Origin: Sphingomonadaceae bacterium | Lineage (GTDB): Bacteria > Pseudomonadota > Alphaproteobacteria > Sphingomonadales > Sphingomonadaceae | Assembly (NCBI GenBank): GCA_947442095.1 | Contig: CANEVG010000029.1 | Span: 1-16,224, forward strand | Direction of reading: 5' to 3' | DNA length: 16,224 nt | In this document: positions 7,514 through 13,892 of the stretch, piece after piece | Numbering within the stretch: the stretch's first letter is position 1 | How the letters are laid out: each line of letters opens with the position of its first letter | The notes under the pieces: generated by a model | The model's input: the letters and a program-made list of their open reading frames with translations, nothing else | The model's database searches: none | Told to the model about the DNA's origin: nothing | Translations under genes and position numbers: made by a program

Positions 7514-8164
7514 TTACCCCCCGCCGGGCAACATGGCCAGCGCAAGGTTACGCTTCTGGCGGCGGCTTTCGAACAGGACGCCGCCGATATGCAGCAGGAT
7601 CAGCCCGTAGAGCAGATTGACCCCAGCCTCATGCACTTCGCCGAGCGGACCTTCCCCGTCTTCCCCGCGCCCATCTTCGCCAGCTTCGTTATCGCGCTCC
7701 TCGGCCGCTTCGATCACGCTCCCCGCCCTCGCCGCCGAACCGCCGGATTGCTCCACCCGGTGTTCCGCTCCGGTCGTGGGCGGCAGGCCGGCCATCGCAG
7801 CGCCGGTCGCGATGATCACAATCAGCGTCCCCCAGATGGCATAGATCATCAGCGCGCCCAGCGGATTGTGCGAACGATGCGCGGTGTGCCGCTTCGCCGC
7901 GATATCACCGACATGGGCAAGCGCCTTTCGGGGGCTTGGCAGAAAGGCGGAAAAACGCGCCTCGGCCGGGCCGATCAGGCCCCAGAGCAGGCGCAGGGCC
8001 AGAATGGCGGCAAGCGCATAACCCACCCAGACATGGGCGGCCGAGCCTTCCTCCATGATCACCGCGTTGGCGAGCACGGCAAGTGCGACGGCCCAGTGCG
8101 TCAGCTTAACCACCGGATCCCAGCGCCGCTGTTTTTGCGTTACAAGCGGGGGCGTGTCAGGCAT
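7514..8164 (-). CDS. Cytochrome b561-like diheme membrane protein
   Basis: A 216-residue protein of the b-type cytochrome (cytochrome b561/Ni-Fe hydrogenase b subunit) family. It opens with RRWDPVVKLTHWAVALAV and has four membrane segments (about 22-38, 44-65, 103-125, 179-198). Candidate heme ligands are H23, H44, H178 and H192, in LTHW, AAHVWVGYA, GEVHEAG and LILLHIGG. A hydrophilic, strongly acidic loop (about 127-176, rich in E, D and G) separates helices 3 and 4. Such proteins pass electrons between the quinone pool and a periplasmic partner, often a cytochrome c; no partner is seen here. ATG at 8164 is preferred because GGGAG lies seven bases upstream; a GTG at 8185 is also in frame. 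Confidence 0.85.
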   Translation of the reverse strand: MPDTPPLVTQKQRRWDPVVKLTHWAVALAVLANAVIMEEGSAAHVWVGYALAAILALRLLWGLIGPAEARFSAFLPSPRKALAHVGDIAAKRHTAHRSHNPLGALMIYAIWGTLIVIIATGAAMAGLPPTTGAEHRVEQSGGSAARAGSVIEAAEERDNEAGEDGRGEDGEGPLGEVHEAGVNLLYGLILLHIGGVLFESRRQKRNLALAMLPGGG

Positions 8165-8210
8165 CGTCCCGCTCCCGCGCTGCACCCGGGACTGCTTTCG
8201 ATTTCAGCAT
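8157..8210 (-). CDS. Short leader ORF (17 aa) coupled to cytochrome b gene
   Basis: An ATG at 8210 on the minus strand is preceded by AAAAGGAGATACCG, one of the strongest ribosome-binding sites in the window. The reading frame encodes MLKSKAVPGAARERDDA and ends at a TGA that overlaps the cytochrome b start as ATGCCTGA. That layout is typical of translational coupling. It may be a leader peptide, or the remains of a longer upstream gene such as the small PepSY-type or cytochrome c protein sometimes encoded beside this cytochrome family. The peptide is too short to assign a function. Confidence 0.4.
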   Translation of the reverse strand: MLKSKAVPGAARERDDA

Positions 8211-8278
8211 CGGTATCTCCTTTTGCATGGTTGGAGACACAAAGCTGCAACCCGGCAACGCCCCGCGCCATTGCCGCC

Positions 8279-8318
8279 GCGCTTATCGCCGCATCAATAA
8301 GCGCGTGCTTATGCACGC
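8279..8318. promoter_or_regulatory. Overlapping palindromes upstream of cytochrome operon
   Basis: GCGCTTAT at 8279-8286 is complementary to ATAAGCGC at 8297-8304 (ten-base spacer). The second arm also pairs with GCTTAT at 8307-8312 (ATAAGC GCGT GCTTAT), and GCGTGC (8303-8308) pairs with GCACGC (8313-8318). These structures share bases and exclude one another. They lie 69-108 bases upstream of the leader ORF start on the minus strand. They could be a tandem operator for a dimeric regulator, perhaps the LuxR-type protein of the operon, or an RNA attenuator. Only the symmetry is seen; the role is inferred. Confidence 0.4.
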
Positions 8319-8400
8319 GGCCCGATCATCTGGCTCCTGGTGTCTTGCGGGGCGAAGCCAACTGGGATTCTCTGTTTTCTTCTCAATAGCGGAGGAATCG

Positions 8401-8529
8401 ATGGCTTCACCGATCAGGATTACACGTGTTGATTTGGATGCTTCGGGCCTGCCCCTGGCGGCACGGCGGTCCTCGAGCGTTCCCGCATTGCGGCGCACAA
8501 GTCGGAGGGTGGATCGTCGATTCGGTTAG
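8401..8529 (+). CDS. Short ORF (42 aa) with strong RBS before cheW remnant
   Basis: The ATG at 8401 has GGAGG at 8392-8396, an excellent ribosome-binding site. The frame encodes a 42-residue Arg/Ser-rich product beginning MASPIRITRVDLDASGLPL. It is not recognised. The first 20 residues look like normal protein sequence, while the rest (RRSSSVPALRRTSRRVDRR) looks like out-of-frame translation of GC-rich coding DNA. It overlaps the start of the cheW remnant in another frame. The simplest reading is the start of a broken gene whose ribosome-binding site survives. Confidence 0.3.
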   Translation: MASPIRITRVDLDASGLPLAARRSSSVPALRRTSRRVDRRFG

Positions 8530-8698
8530 CGATATCGCCGCCGTGTCCGGTCAGACGCTGCAGGCCCCGCCGCCGGGCGTCGGCAACGACAGTGTCGTGC
8601 CGTTTCTCGAAGGCCTTGCCGCCATCGACGACAAAATGGTGATGGTGCTCAACCTGGCCGCTCTGACCGGCGAAGTCCAGTTCGCCGTCGGTGCCTGA
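8501..8698 (+). pseudogene. cheW: C-terminal half of a CheW chemotaxis coupling protein
   Basis: The frame at 8501-8698 reads VGGWIVDSVSDIAAVSGQTL, then QAPPPGVGNDSVVPFLEGLA and AIDDKMVMVLNLAALTGEV, and stops with TGA. This is the order of the CheW C-terminal half: the VDSVSD strand, the Q-x-P-P segment, then G-L/V-A-x-x-D-D-K/R-M and a hydrophobic strand ending in a Leu-rich helix. CheW links chemoreceptors to the CheA kinase. The N-terminal roughly 80 residues of the domain are missing: no CheW-like sequence precedes it in any of the three plus frames, and only poor sequence connects it to the start at 8401 or to an in-frame ATG at 8426. I therefore call it a deletion remnant rather than a simple frameshift. 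Confidence 0.65.
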
Positions 8699-8714
8699 GG
8701 GCGGGAGAAACCTG

Positions 8715-8852
8715 ATGGGCGAAATGGCCCCACCCTCGATCGCCCAGAAGCAGCGCAGCCTAACACGGCTACTGAACGCCGATTGCCTGGAAACCGGGGT
8801 CGAACGCATCGGCCTCGATATCCTGCGCGCATGGATGCAGATGCTGCGTTAG
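8715..8852 (+). CDS. Unrecognised 45-aa ORF after cheW remnant
   Basis: An ATG at 8715 with GGGAG at 8702-8706 opens a 45-residue frame: MGEMAPPSIAQKQRSLTRLL, then NADCLETGVERIGLDILRAW and MQMLR, and a TAG stop at 8850-8852. Composition is balanced and helical, with a possible amphipathic helix in the second half, which is unlike random antisense translation. It starts 16 bases after the cheW remnant on the same strand. It may be a small gene or the truncated N-terminus of a chemotaxis gene. I do not recognise a family. Confidence 0.35.
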   Translation: MGEMAPPSIAQKQRSLTRLLNADCLETGVERIGLDILRAWMQMLR

Positions 8853-9048
8853 TTTGCCGTTTCAGCATGACAGGAACGGAGGCGGCGCCGGCCCGTTCGC
8901 CCGCCCGACCATCACTCAGGGTACTCTCATGGGTCCCCAAGTTTCCTGCAAGGGGCAGGGAAGCGGGCGGGTGCCGCGCTGGAAACCAGTGATTGTCCCG
9001 CGGCGAGACACCGCCACGCGATACCATTTGCGATTCCCGCCAGCCCGG

Positions 9049-9089
9049 CCATTATGTCTGCGATTCCAGAAGAATTGCGGGCATAATGG
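9049..9089. promoter_or_regulatory. Inverted repeat covering the parA-like start codon
   Basis: CCATTATG at 9049-9056 and CATAATGG at 9082-9089 are exact inverted copies separated by 25 bases. The second arm contains the ATG of the ParA-type gene. Within the spacer and just before the first arm, TGCGATTCC occurs as GCGATTCCC (9028-9038 region) and again at 9059-9069. This could be an operator or an RNA structure hiding the start, but eight-base arms can occur by chance. No good Shine-Dalgarno is visible ahead of the ATG. Confidence 0.3.
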
Positions 9090-9841
9090 CGTTGATTGCG
9101 GTCTACAGCGTTAAAGGCGGCGTGGGGAAGACCACGCTCGCGGTCGACATGGCGTGGCGCTCGGCTGCGGTCTCACACCATTCCACGCTGCTGTGGGATC
9201 TTGATCCGCAAGGCGGCGCAGGCTGGCTGCTCGGCCTGCCCAATAACCCCGGCAAGCGCGCCGCATCGGTCTTCCATCGTGAGGGCAAGCCGCGCGAACT
9301 GGTGACCGCAACGCGCTATCGCGGCCTCTCGCTGCTGCAATCGGACGAAAGTCTGCGCTCGCTTTCGCTAACCTTTGCGCGCATCGGCAAGCGCAAGCGG
9401 CTGGCCAGGATCGCAGCACTGCTCGCTGCGGAATACCCGCGCATCATCATCGATTGCCCGCCGGTCTTAAACGAAATCAGCGATCAGGTCTTCGCCGCCG
9501 CCGATCTGCTCATCGTGCCGCTGTCGCCGTCGCCGCTATCAGCCCGCGCGCTGCCGATGATCCGCGAGGAAATCCTGAAGAACCACCCGCGCCACCCGCC
9601 GATCCTGCCCGTGCTCTTGATGTACGACGCGCGCCGCAAGCTGCACCGCGAAGCCCACGCCGGCTTCGCCGCTGGCTGGCCGGTGATCCCGATGAACAGC
9701 ATGATCGAACAGACCGCCTCCCGTCGCGCCCCGCTCGGCACGTTCGCGGCCGCCAGCGAAGCCAGCCAGCGCCTCCAGCGTCTGTGGGACGGGGTGGAGG
9801 CCAAACTGGCACTGCGGGCGCTCAGTTCACCCCTTCCTTGA
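9086..9841 (+). CDS. Orphan ParA-family ATPase
   Basis: A 251-residue P-loop protein. Deviant Walker A K10-G-G-V-G-K-T-T17 lies in MALIAVYSVKGGVGKTTLAV, and the switch region WDLDPQGGAGWLLG spans about 37-50. Walker B is RIIIDCPP (119-126), followed by ADLLIVPLSPSPLSARAL, a ParA/MinD hallmark. Members are dimerising ATPases that position DNA or protein cargo. There is no parB or centromere-like repeat array beside it and no N-terminal HTH, so it is probably not a plasmid-type partition protein. Its cargo is unknown. The ATG at 9086 gives the standard N-terminus; upstream in-frame sequence to 8993 looks noncoding. Its 3' end overlaps the opposing ABC-F gene by 20 bases. Confidence 0.9.
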   Translation: MALIAVYSVKGGVGKTTLAVDMAWRSAAVSHHSTLLWDLDPQGGAGWLLGLPNNPGKRAASVFHREGKPRELVTATRYRGLSLLQSDESLRSLSLTFARIGKRKRLARIAALLAAEYPRIIIDCPPVLNEISDQVFAAADLLIVPLSPSPLSARALPMIREEILKNHPRHPPILPVLLMYDARRKLHREAHAGFAAGWPVIPMNSMIEQTASRRAPLGTFAAASEASQRLQRLWDGVEAKLALRALSSPLP

Positions 9842-11690
9842 ACGCCTCCAGCGTCTCGCCCGCCTCGATCCAGCGCGCCTCGGCCGCTTCCAGCTCGGCT
9901 TCCACCGCGCTGCGCTGGCGCGACAGCTCGCCCATCGATAGACGCGCCAGATCCTTGTCCGACTTTCCGGCCAGCGCGGCATCGAGGGCGCTCAGCCGCA
10001 TTTGCGCGCGGGCGATCACCGTCTCGGCCTCGCTCACCGCCTTCTGCAGCGCCTTCAGCTCCTCGCGGGTCTTTGCCCCGCCCTTCCCCTTCTGCTTGCC
10101 GTTCTTGCCCCCATCGCCCTTCGGCTGGTTCCGCCCAAGCACGAAGTCGATGTAGTCCTCGATGCTCCCCGCATAATCGAGCGCCGTCCCGCTATCGACG
10201 AGCACCAGTCGGTCGGCGGTCAGCTCCACCATATGCCGATCGTGGCTGATCAGGATCACGGCCCCGGTATAGGAGTTCAGTGCCTGGACAAGTGCCTCGC
10301 GCGCATCGACATCGAGGTGGTTAGTCGGCTCGTCCAGAATGAGCAGATGCGGCGCATCGCGCGTCACCAGCGCCAGCGCCAGCCGCGCGCGCTCTCCGCC
10401 CGACAGCGTATTGATCCGTGCCTCTGCACGCGGGCCGGAAAAGCCGAACCGGCCCAGCTGCCCGCGCACGGCGGCGGGCGCCTTGCCGGTCATCGCTCGC
10501 GTCATCAGCTCGAGCGGGGTGGAATCGCTAGCCAGCTCCTCCACCTGATACTGCGTGAAATACCCGATCTTGAGCTTGCCCGATGCGGTCATCCCGCCCT
10601 CGCTCGTCGCCAACTGCCCCGCGAGCAGCCGCGCCAGCGTGGTCTTACCGTTGCCGTTGCGGCCCAGCATCGCGATCCGGTCATCGGGATCGATCCTGAG
10701 ATTCAGCCGGCGCAGGATGGGCTTTTCCGCCACATAGCCCGTCGCTGCGAGGTCCAGCGTGATCAGCGGCGGGCGCAGTTCGTCCGGATCGGGAAAGTCG
10801 AAGCTCAGCGTCGGGTCTTCCATCATCGCCAGCACCGGCTGCATCTTGGCCAGCATCTTGGCGCGGGACTGCGCCTGCTTCGCGGTGGAGGCCCGGGCGC
10901 TGTTGCGCGCCACATAGTCAGCCAGCTTCTTGCGCTGGGTATCCTGCGCGGCCTTCGCAGCGGCGATCTGAGCGGCCCGCTCGGCCCGCTGCCGCTCGAA
11001 GCTGTCGTAGCCGCCGGCATAGAGCGCAATCTTGCCGCCTTGCAGGTGCAGGATCGTATCGACCACATTGTTGAGCAGATCGCGCTCGTGGCTGATCACC
11101 ATCATCGTGCCGGGATAGCTCTGCAGGAAGCTCTCAAGCCATAGCGTCGCTTCCAAATCGAGGTGGTTCGAAGGCTCGTCCAGCAGCAGCAGATCGGGCG
11201 CGGAAAAGAGCAGCGAGGCGAGCGCCACGCGCATCTTCCAACCGCCCGAAAAGCTGTCGAGCGGCATGGCCTGCATCGCCTCGTCGAACCCGAGCCCAAT
11301 CAGGATTCGCGCCGCCCGCGCGTCCGCCGTATAGGCGTCGATCGCAATCAGCCGGTCATAGACTGCAGCCAGCCGGTCCGGATCCTCGCAAGTCTCCGCC
11401 TCGGCCATCAGTGCCGCGCGCTCGGTATCGGCGGCCAGCACGGTCTCGAACGGGGTGGAGGCCCCGCTCGGCGCCGACTGGGCAATGTATCCCAGCCGCG
11501 TGCGCTTGGGCATTTCCACGCCGCCCTCGTCGGGCTCGATCTCGCCGATGATTGCCTTCATCAGGGTCGATTTGCCCGCGCCGTTGCGGCCGATCAGCCC
11601 CACCTTGGAGCCCGGCTGGATCGTCGCTGTGGCGCGGTCCAAGATGGTGCGCCCGCCAAGCCGCACGGTGATACCCTGAAGTGTAAGCAT
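9822..11690 (-). CDS. ABC-F family ATPase, YheS-like
   Basis: A 622-residue cytosolic protein with two ABC domains and no membrane segment. Domain 1: Walker A G34RNGAGKST42, signature FSGGW (147-151), Walker B LLLLDEPSNHLD (167-178). The interdomain linker (about 225-305) carries the basic KQAQSRAKMLAKM stretch. Domain 2: Walker A G343RNGNGKTT351, signature LSGGE (429-433), Walker B ILDEPTNHLD (451-460). A Lys/Gly-rich hinge (about 520-541) and a coiled-coil tail (about 541-618) complete it. Architecture and the FSGGW signature match E. coli YheS. ABC-F proteins bind the ribosomal E site and relieve stalling or regulate elongation; some confer resistance to ribosome-targeting antibiotics, but this housekeeping type generally does not. 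AGGGG lies six bases before the start. Confidence 0.94.
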   Translation of the reverse strand: MLTLQGITVRLGGRTILDRATATIQPGSKVGLIGRNGAGKSTLMKAIIGEIEPDEGGVEMPKRTRLGYIAQSAPSGASTPFETVLAADTERAALMAEAETCEDPDRLAAVYDRLIAIDAYTADARAARILIGLGFDEAMQAMPLDSFSGGWKMRVALASLLFSAPDLLLLDEPSNHLDLEATLWLESFLQSYPGTMMVISHERDLLNNVVDTILHLQGGKIALYAGGYDSFERQRAERAAQIAAAKAAQDTQRKKLADYVARNSARASTAKQAQSRAKMLAKMQPVLAMMEDPTLSFDFPDPDELRPPLITLDLAATGYVAEKPILRRLNLRIDPDDRIAMLGRNGNGKTTLARLLAGQLATSEGGMTASGKLKIGYFTQYQVEELASDSTPLELMTRAMTGKAPAAVRGQLGRFGFSGPRAEARINTLSGGERARLALALVTRDAPHLLILDEPTNHLDVDAREALVQALNSYTGAVILISHDRHMVELTADRLVLVDSGTALDYAGSIEDYIDFVLGRNQPKGDGGKNGKQKGKGGAKTREELKALQKAVSEAETVIARAQMRLSALDAALAGKSDKDLARLSMGELSRQRSAVEAELEAAEARWIEAGETLEAFKEGVN

Positions 11691-11752
11691 TCACGGCCCC
11701 TAGCAGGCGGGGGGCCGTGGTGGAACCCGGCGATAAAGAAGAACAAGGTGTC

Positions 11753-11910
11753 TCGCGCAGAGGGCGCCGAGGCCCGCAAAGACACAGAGGTGCAGTGATT
11801 GCAGCGCAGCTGTTCGGATCCTGGTGATGCGTTAAGCGCACCGTAAGCCGAAGAAGAGCGGCTGCGCCGCATGTGCGGCCTCTCTGCGGACTTCGGCGCC
11901 CTCTGCGCGA
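11753..11910. repeat. Long inverted repeat in the ABC-F / GST intergenic region
   Basis: The 30-base arm at 11753-11782 (core TCGCGCAGAGGGCGCCGA) matches the reverse complement of 11881-11910 at 27 of 30 positions. The spacer is about 98 bases and includes a small hairpin GCCGCA/TGCGGC next to the second arm. A partial third copy (CCTCTGCGCGGAAC) lies at 11935-11948 in the same orientation as the second arm. This is the whole notable content of the 346-base gene-free stretch 11691-12036. It resembles REP-like intergenic palindromes of sphingomonads, from memory; no transposase is present. Confidence 0.7.
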
Positions 11911-12036
11911 AACTCTCTCCTTAGCGGCTGCGCGCCTCTGCGCGGAACCTTCAGCCTCCCAGCCCACAAGAAAACCACCACCCCGGACCGGCCCACACTG
12001 GACTCGCCCCCGCGCCCTCGTCCATTAACATTAGCC

Positions 12037-12708
12037 ATGTGGCAGATCTATCAATTCCCCCTGTGCCCGTTCAGCCGCAAGGTGCGCCTGCTCCTCGCCG
12101 AAAAAGGCGTGGCCTATGAACTCATCCGCGAAAACCCGTGGGAGCGGCGCGAGGCGTTCGAAGACCTCAATCCCGCCGGCCGCACGCCGGTGCTGCACAA
12201 CCCCGAAAAGCAGATCACTCTGGCTGACAGCCGGGCGATCTGCGAGTATTTCGAAGAAACGGTCGACAAGTCGCCGATGATCAACGGCACCGCCGTCGGC
12301 CGCGCCGAAATCCGCCGCCTTGTCGCGATGTTCGATGAAAACTTCTACAGCGCCGTCACCCAGCCCCTGCTTGAAGAGCGGATGAAGAAGCGTCTGGTCT
12401 ACCGCCAGTCACCCGATAGCCGCGTGCTGCGCGAAGCCATGCGCCTCGCCAACGAGCACCTTTATTACATCGACTTCCTGATCGACCATCGCCCCTGGCT
12501 CGCCGGCTCGACCATGAGCCTGGCGGATCTCACCGCCGCCGCGCAGCTTTCGGTGGCAGATTACCTTGGCGGGATCGACTGGACCCTCCATGAACAGGCG
12601 AGCAGTTGGTACTCGGTCTTCAAGAGCCGCCCCAGCTTCCGCCCGCTCCTCACCGAACGCATGGACGTGATCCAGCCCCCCGCGCACTACGCCGACGTAA
12701 ACGCGTAA
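12037..12708 (+). CDS. Glutathione S-transferase family protein
   Basis: A 223-residue soluble protein. The N-terminal thioredoxin-like domain (about 1-77) shows QFPLCPFSRKVRLLLAEKG with the putative catalytic pair C10-P-F-S13, then LNPAGRTPVL (44-53) with the cis-Pro and the glutathione-binding ADSRAICEYFE (63-73). The C-terminal helical domain (about 90-210) contains WLAGSTMSLADLTAAAQLS, the usual N-capping/hydrophobic staple region. Such proteins conjugate or reduce substrates with glutathione; the substrate cannot be told. The CPFS motif is closer to omega/beta-like GSTs with a Cys active site than to Tyr types. No clear Shine-Dalgarno precedes the ATG. The DUF3237 gene follows after 35 bases and may be co-transcribed. 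Confidence 0.9.
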   Translation: MWQIYQFPLCPFSRKVRLLLAEKGVAYELIRENPWERREAFEDLNPAGRTPVLHNPEKQITLADSRAICEYFEETVDKSPMINGTAVGRAEIRRLVAMFDENFYSAVTQPLLEERMKKRLVYRQSPDSRVLREAMRLANEHLYYIDFLIDHRPWLAGSTMSLADLTAAAQLSVADYLGGIDWTLHEQASSWYSVFKSRPSFRPLLTERMDVIQPPAHYADVNA

Positions 12709-12743
12709 AACTGGCCCAGCGCGCGGCCCATCCGGAGAGATAC

Positions 12744-13349
12744 ATGACCCTATCCCGCCGCAGCGCCATCGGCCTCATCGGCGCAGGGATCCCTCTCGCC
12801 AGCGCCGCCACGCGCCTCGGCGCAGAGACCCTGGCGCCGCCCCCGTCAGCGGGCCAGCAGCCCAAGGTCTACGACGAGGTCGGCCTCGAATGGGTGATGG
12901 ATATCCTGCCCTTCTGCTCCGAACCGGAAGCGATGGGCGACAAGAGCGACCAGACCGCCGCAGACGGCACGCGTGACATCCTCTGGCCGATCGTTGGCGG
13001 CACGTTTCACGGACCAGGAATCAAGGGTGAGGGCATCAAGGGCACCGTCATTCCCGGCGGCGGCGATTTCCCGGTAGTGCGGCCTGACGGCGTCCAGATC
13101 ATTGACGCGCTCTACCGGCTGAAAACCGACGACGGCGTGCAAATCATCATCCACAACAAGGGCCCGCGCTACTCAAGCCTCAAGTTCCGCCTGCTCCCGA
13201 CTTTCAACGTCCCCGGCAAGAAATACGCCTGGCTGCGCGAATCCGTCTTTGTAGCCACGCTGACCTACCCGATCCCCCCGGAGATCCCCGTGCCGGACTA
13301 TGGCCCGAAGGCGAACGGGCGGCTGATTCAGGTGTTCCGGATTACGTGA
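12744..13349 (+). CDS. DUF3237 domain protein with Tat-like signal
   Basis: A 201-residue protein. Residues 1-29 form a twin-arginine-type signal: LSRRSAIGLIGAGIPLASAA, with R5-R6 followed by a moderate hydrophobic core. The mature part carries the DUF3237 pattern: IVGGTFHGPGIKGEGIKGTV, IPGGGDFPVVRPDGVQIIDA, YRLKTDDGVQIIIHNKGPRY and a late KYAWLRESVFVATL segment, ending with a GRLIQVFRIT strand. DUF3237 proteins are beta-barrel-like proteins of unknown activity. The start ATG has GGAGAG six bases upstream. A frame extension upstream to 12606 would overlap the GST gene and is not needed. Confidence 0.88.
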   Translation: MTLSRRSAIGLIGAGIPLASAATRLGAETLAPPPSAGQQPKVYDEVGLEWVMDILPFCSEPEAMGDKSDQTAADGTRDILWPIVGGTFHGPGIKGEGIKGTVIPGGGDFPVVRPDGVQIIDALYRLKTDDGVQIIIHNKGPRYSSLKFRLLPTFNVPGKKYAWLRESVFVATLTYPIPPEIPVPDYGPKANGRLIQVFRIT

Positions 13350-13432
13350 GGGGAGGCGCCTTGCCCCACAGACGTGGCCGTCATGGGACAGCCGTGGAGG
13401 GGCAGCCGCTACTCTGGCCGTGGTCGTCGCCG

Positions 13433-13714
13433 TCAGTTCTCGAATGGTACGGCAGCTTCCTCCGCCGTTTGAGGTGCTGTTTGCTCAGCCACGGCAATGA
13501 AGAAGGAGGGCAGACCTGCGGCAAGGGCATTGTTGGCTGGTGTGCCGCCATAGGCAGAAGCCACCATGTGGGGAACGCGAACACCACCGGCCAGTTGCGC
13601 GCAGTCGTTGACCTCGTCCATGTATTGTTCGCCGCTCACACCCGTCTTGTGAAAATAGAACGGTTCCCCCGCCAAGGCTGGCCCGGCACTTGCTAGCAAA
13701 GCGAAAAACAGCAT
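13433..13714 (-). CDS. Small exported hypothetical protein
   Basis: The frame is open on the minus strand from 13816 to 13433. The start is uncertain; Met at 13714 gives a 93-residue protein beginning MLFFALLASAGPALAGEPFY, a plausible Sec signal with cleavage after ALA, although basic residues just upstream (KLLPKTAR) suggest that a slightly earlier start may be used. The mature part reads FHKTGVSGEQYMDEVNDCAQ and then a Gly/Ala-rich segment. The GVSxEQYxxDxxxCAxLA pattern is familiar from small exported proteins of sphingomonads, but no function is known. The protein ends abruptly with TAPQTAEEAAVPFEN, shorter than expected for that type, so C-terminal damage is possible. It converges with the DUF3237 gene. 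Confidence 0.55.
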   Translation of the reverse strand: MLFFALLASAGPALAGEPFYFHKTGVSGEQYMDEVNDCAQLAGGVRVPHMVASAYGGTPANNALAAGLPSFFIAVAEQTAPQTAEEAAVPFEN

Positions 13715-13892
13715 CAATCTAGCCGTCTTGGGAAGCAGTTTGACCCGAGCGAATGTCTTGTACAAGCTTAGCCCATGTCGGGAGCGCAATCCGACGCAAC
13801 CGGCAGGTGCGTCCATTCCGGTGAGGGGCGAAATTTTGTGCCTGTCCTAAAGCCGAGACACAGAGCACCTGAACACCACACCCACCCCGACC

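Noticed and set aside
7493..8389. 298-codon plus-strand frame over the cytochrome b gene
   Set aside because: It is antisense to cytochrome b, which has heme ligands and membrane helices; the plus-strand product has no family features.
9086..9841. Chromosome or plasmid partition locus (parAB)
   Set aside because: There is no ParB gene or array of parS-like sites beside the ParA-type gene, and neighbours are unrelated.
10002..11144. 380-codon plus-strand open frame opposite the ABC-F gene
   Set aside because: It is a shadow of the ABC-F coding sequence; composition (His/Arg/Gln/Leu) is typical of antisense frames and no motif is seen.
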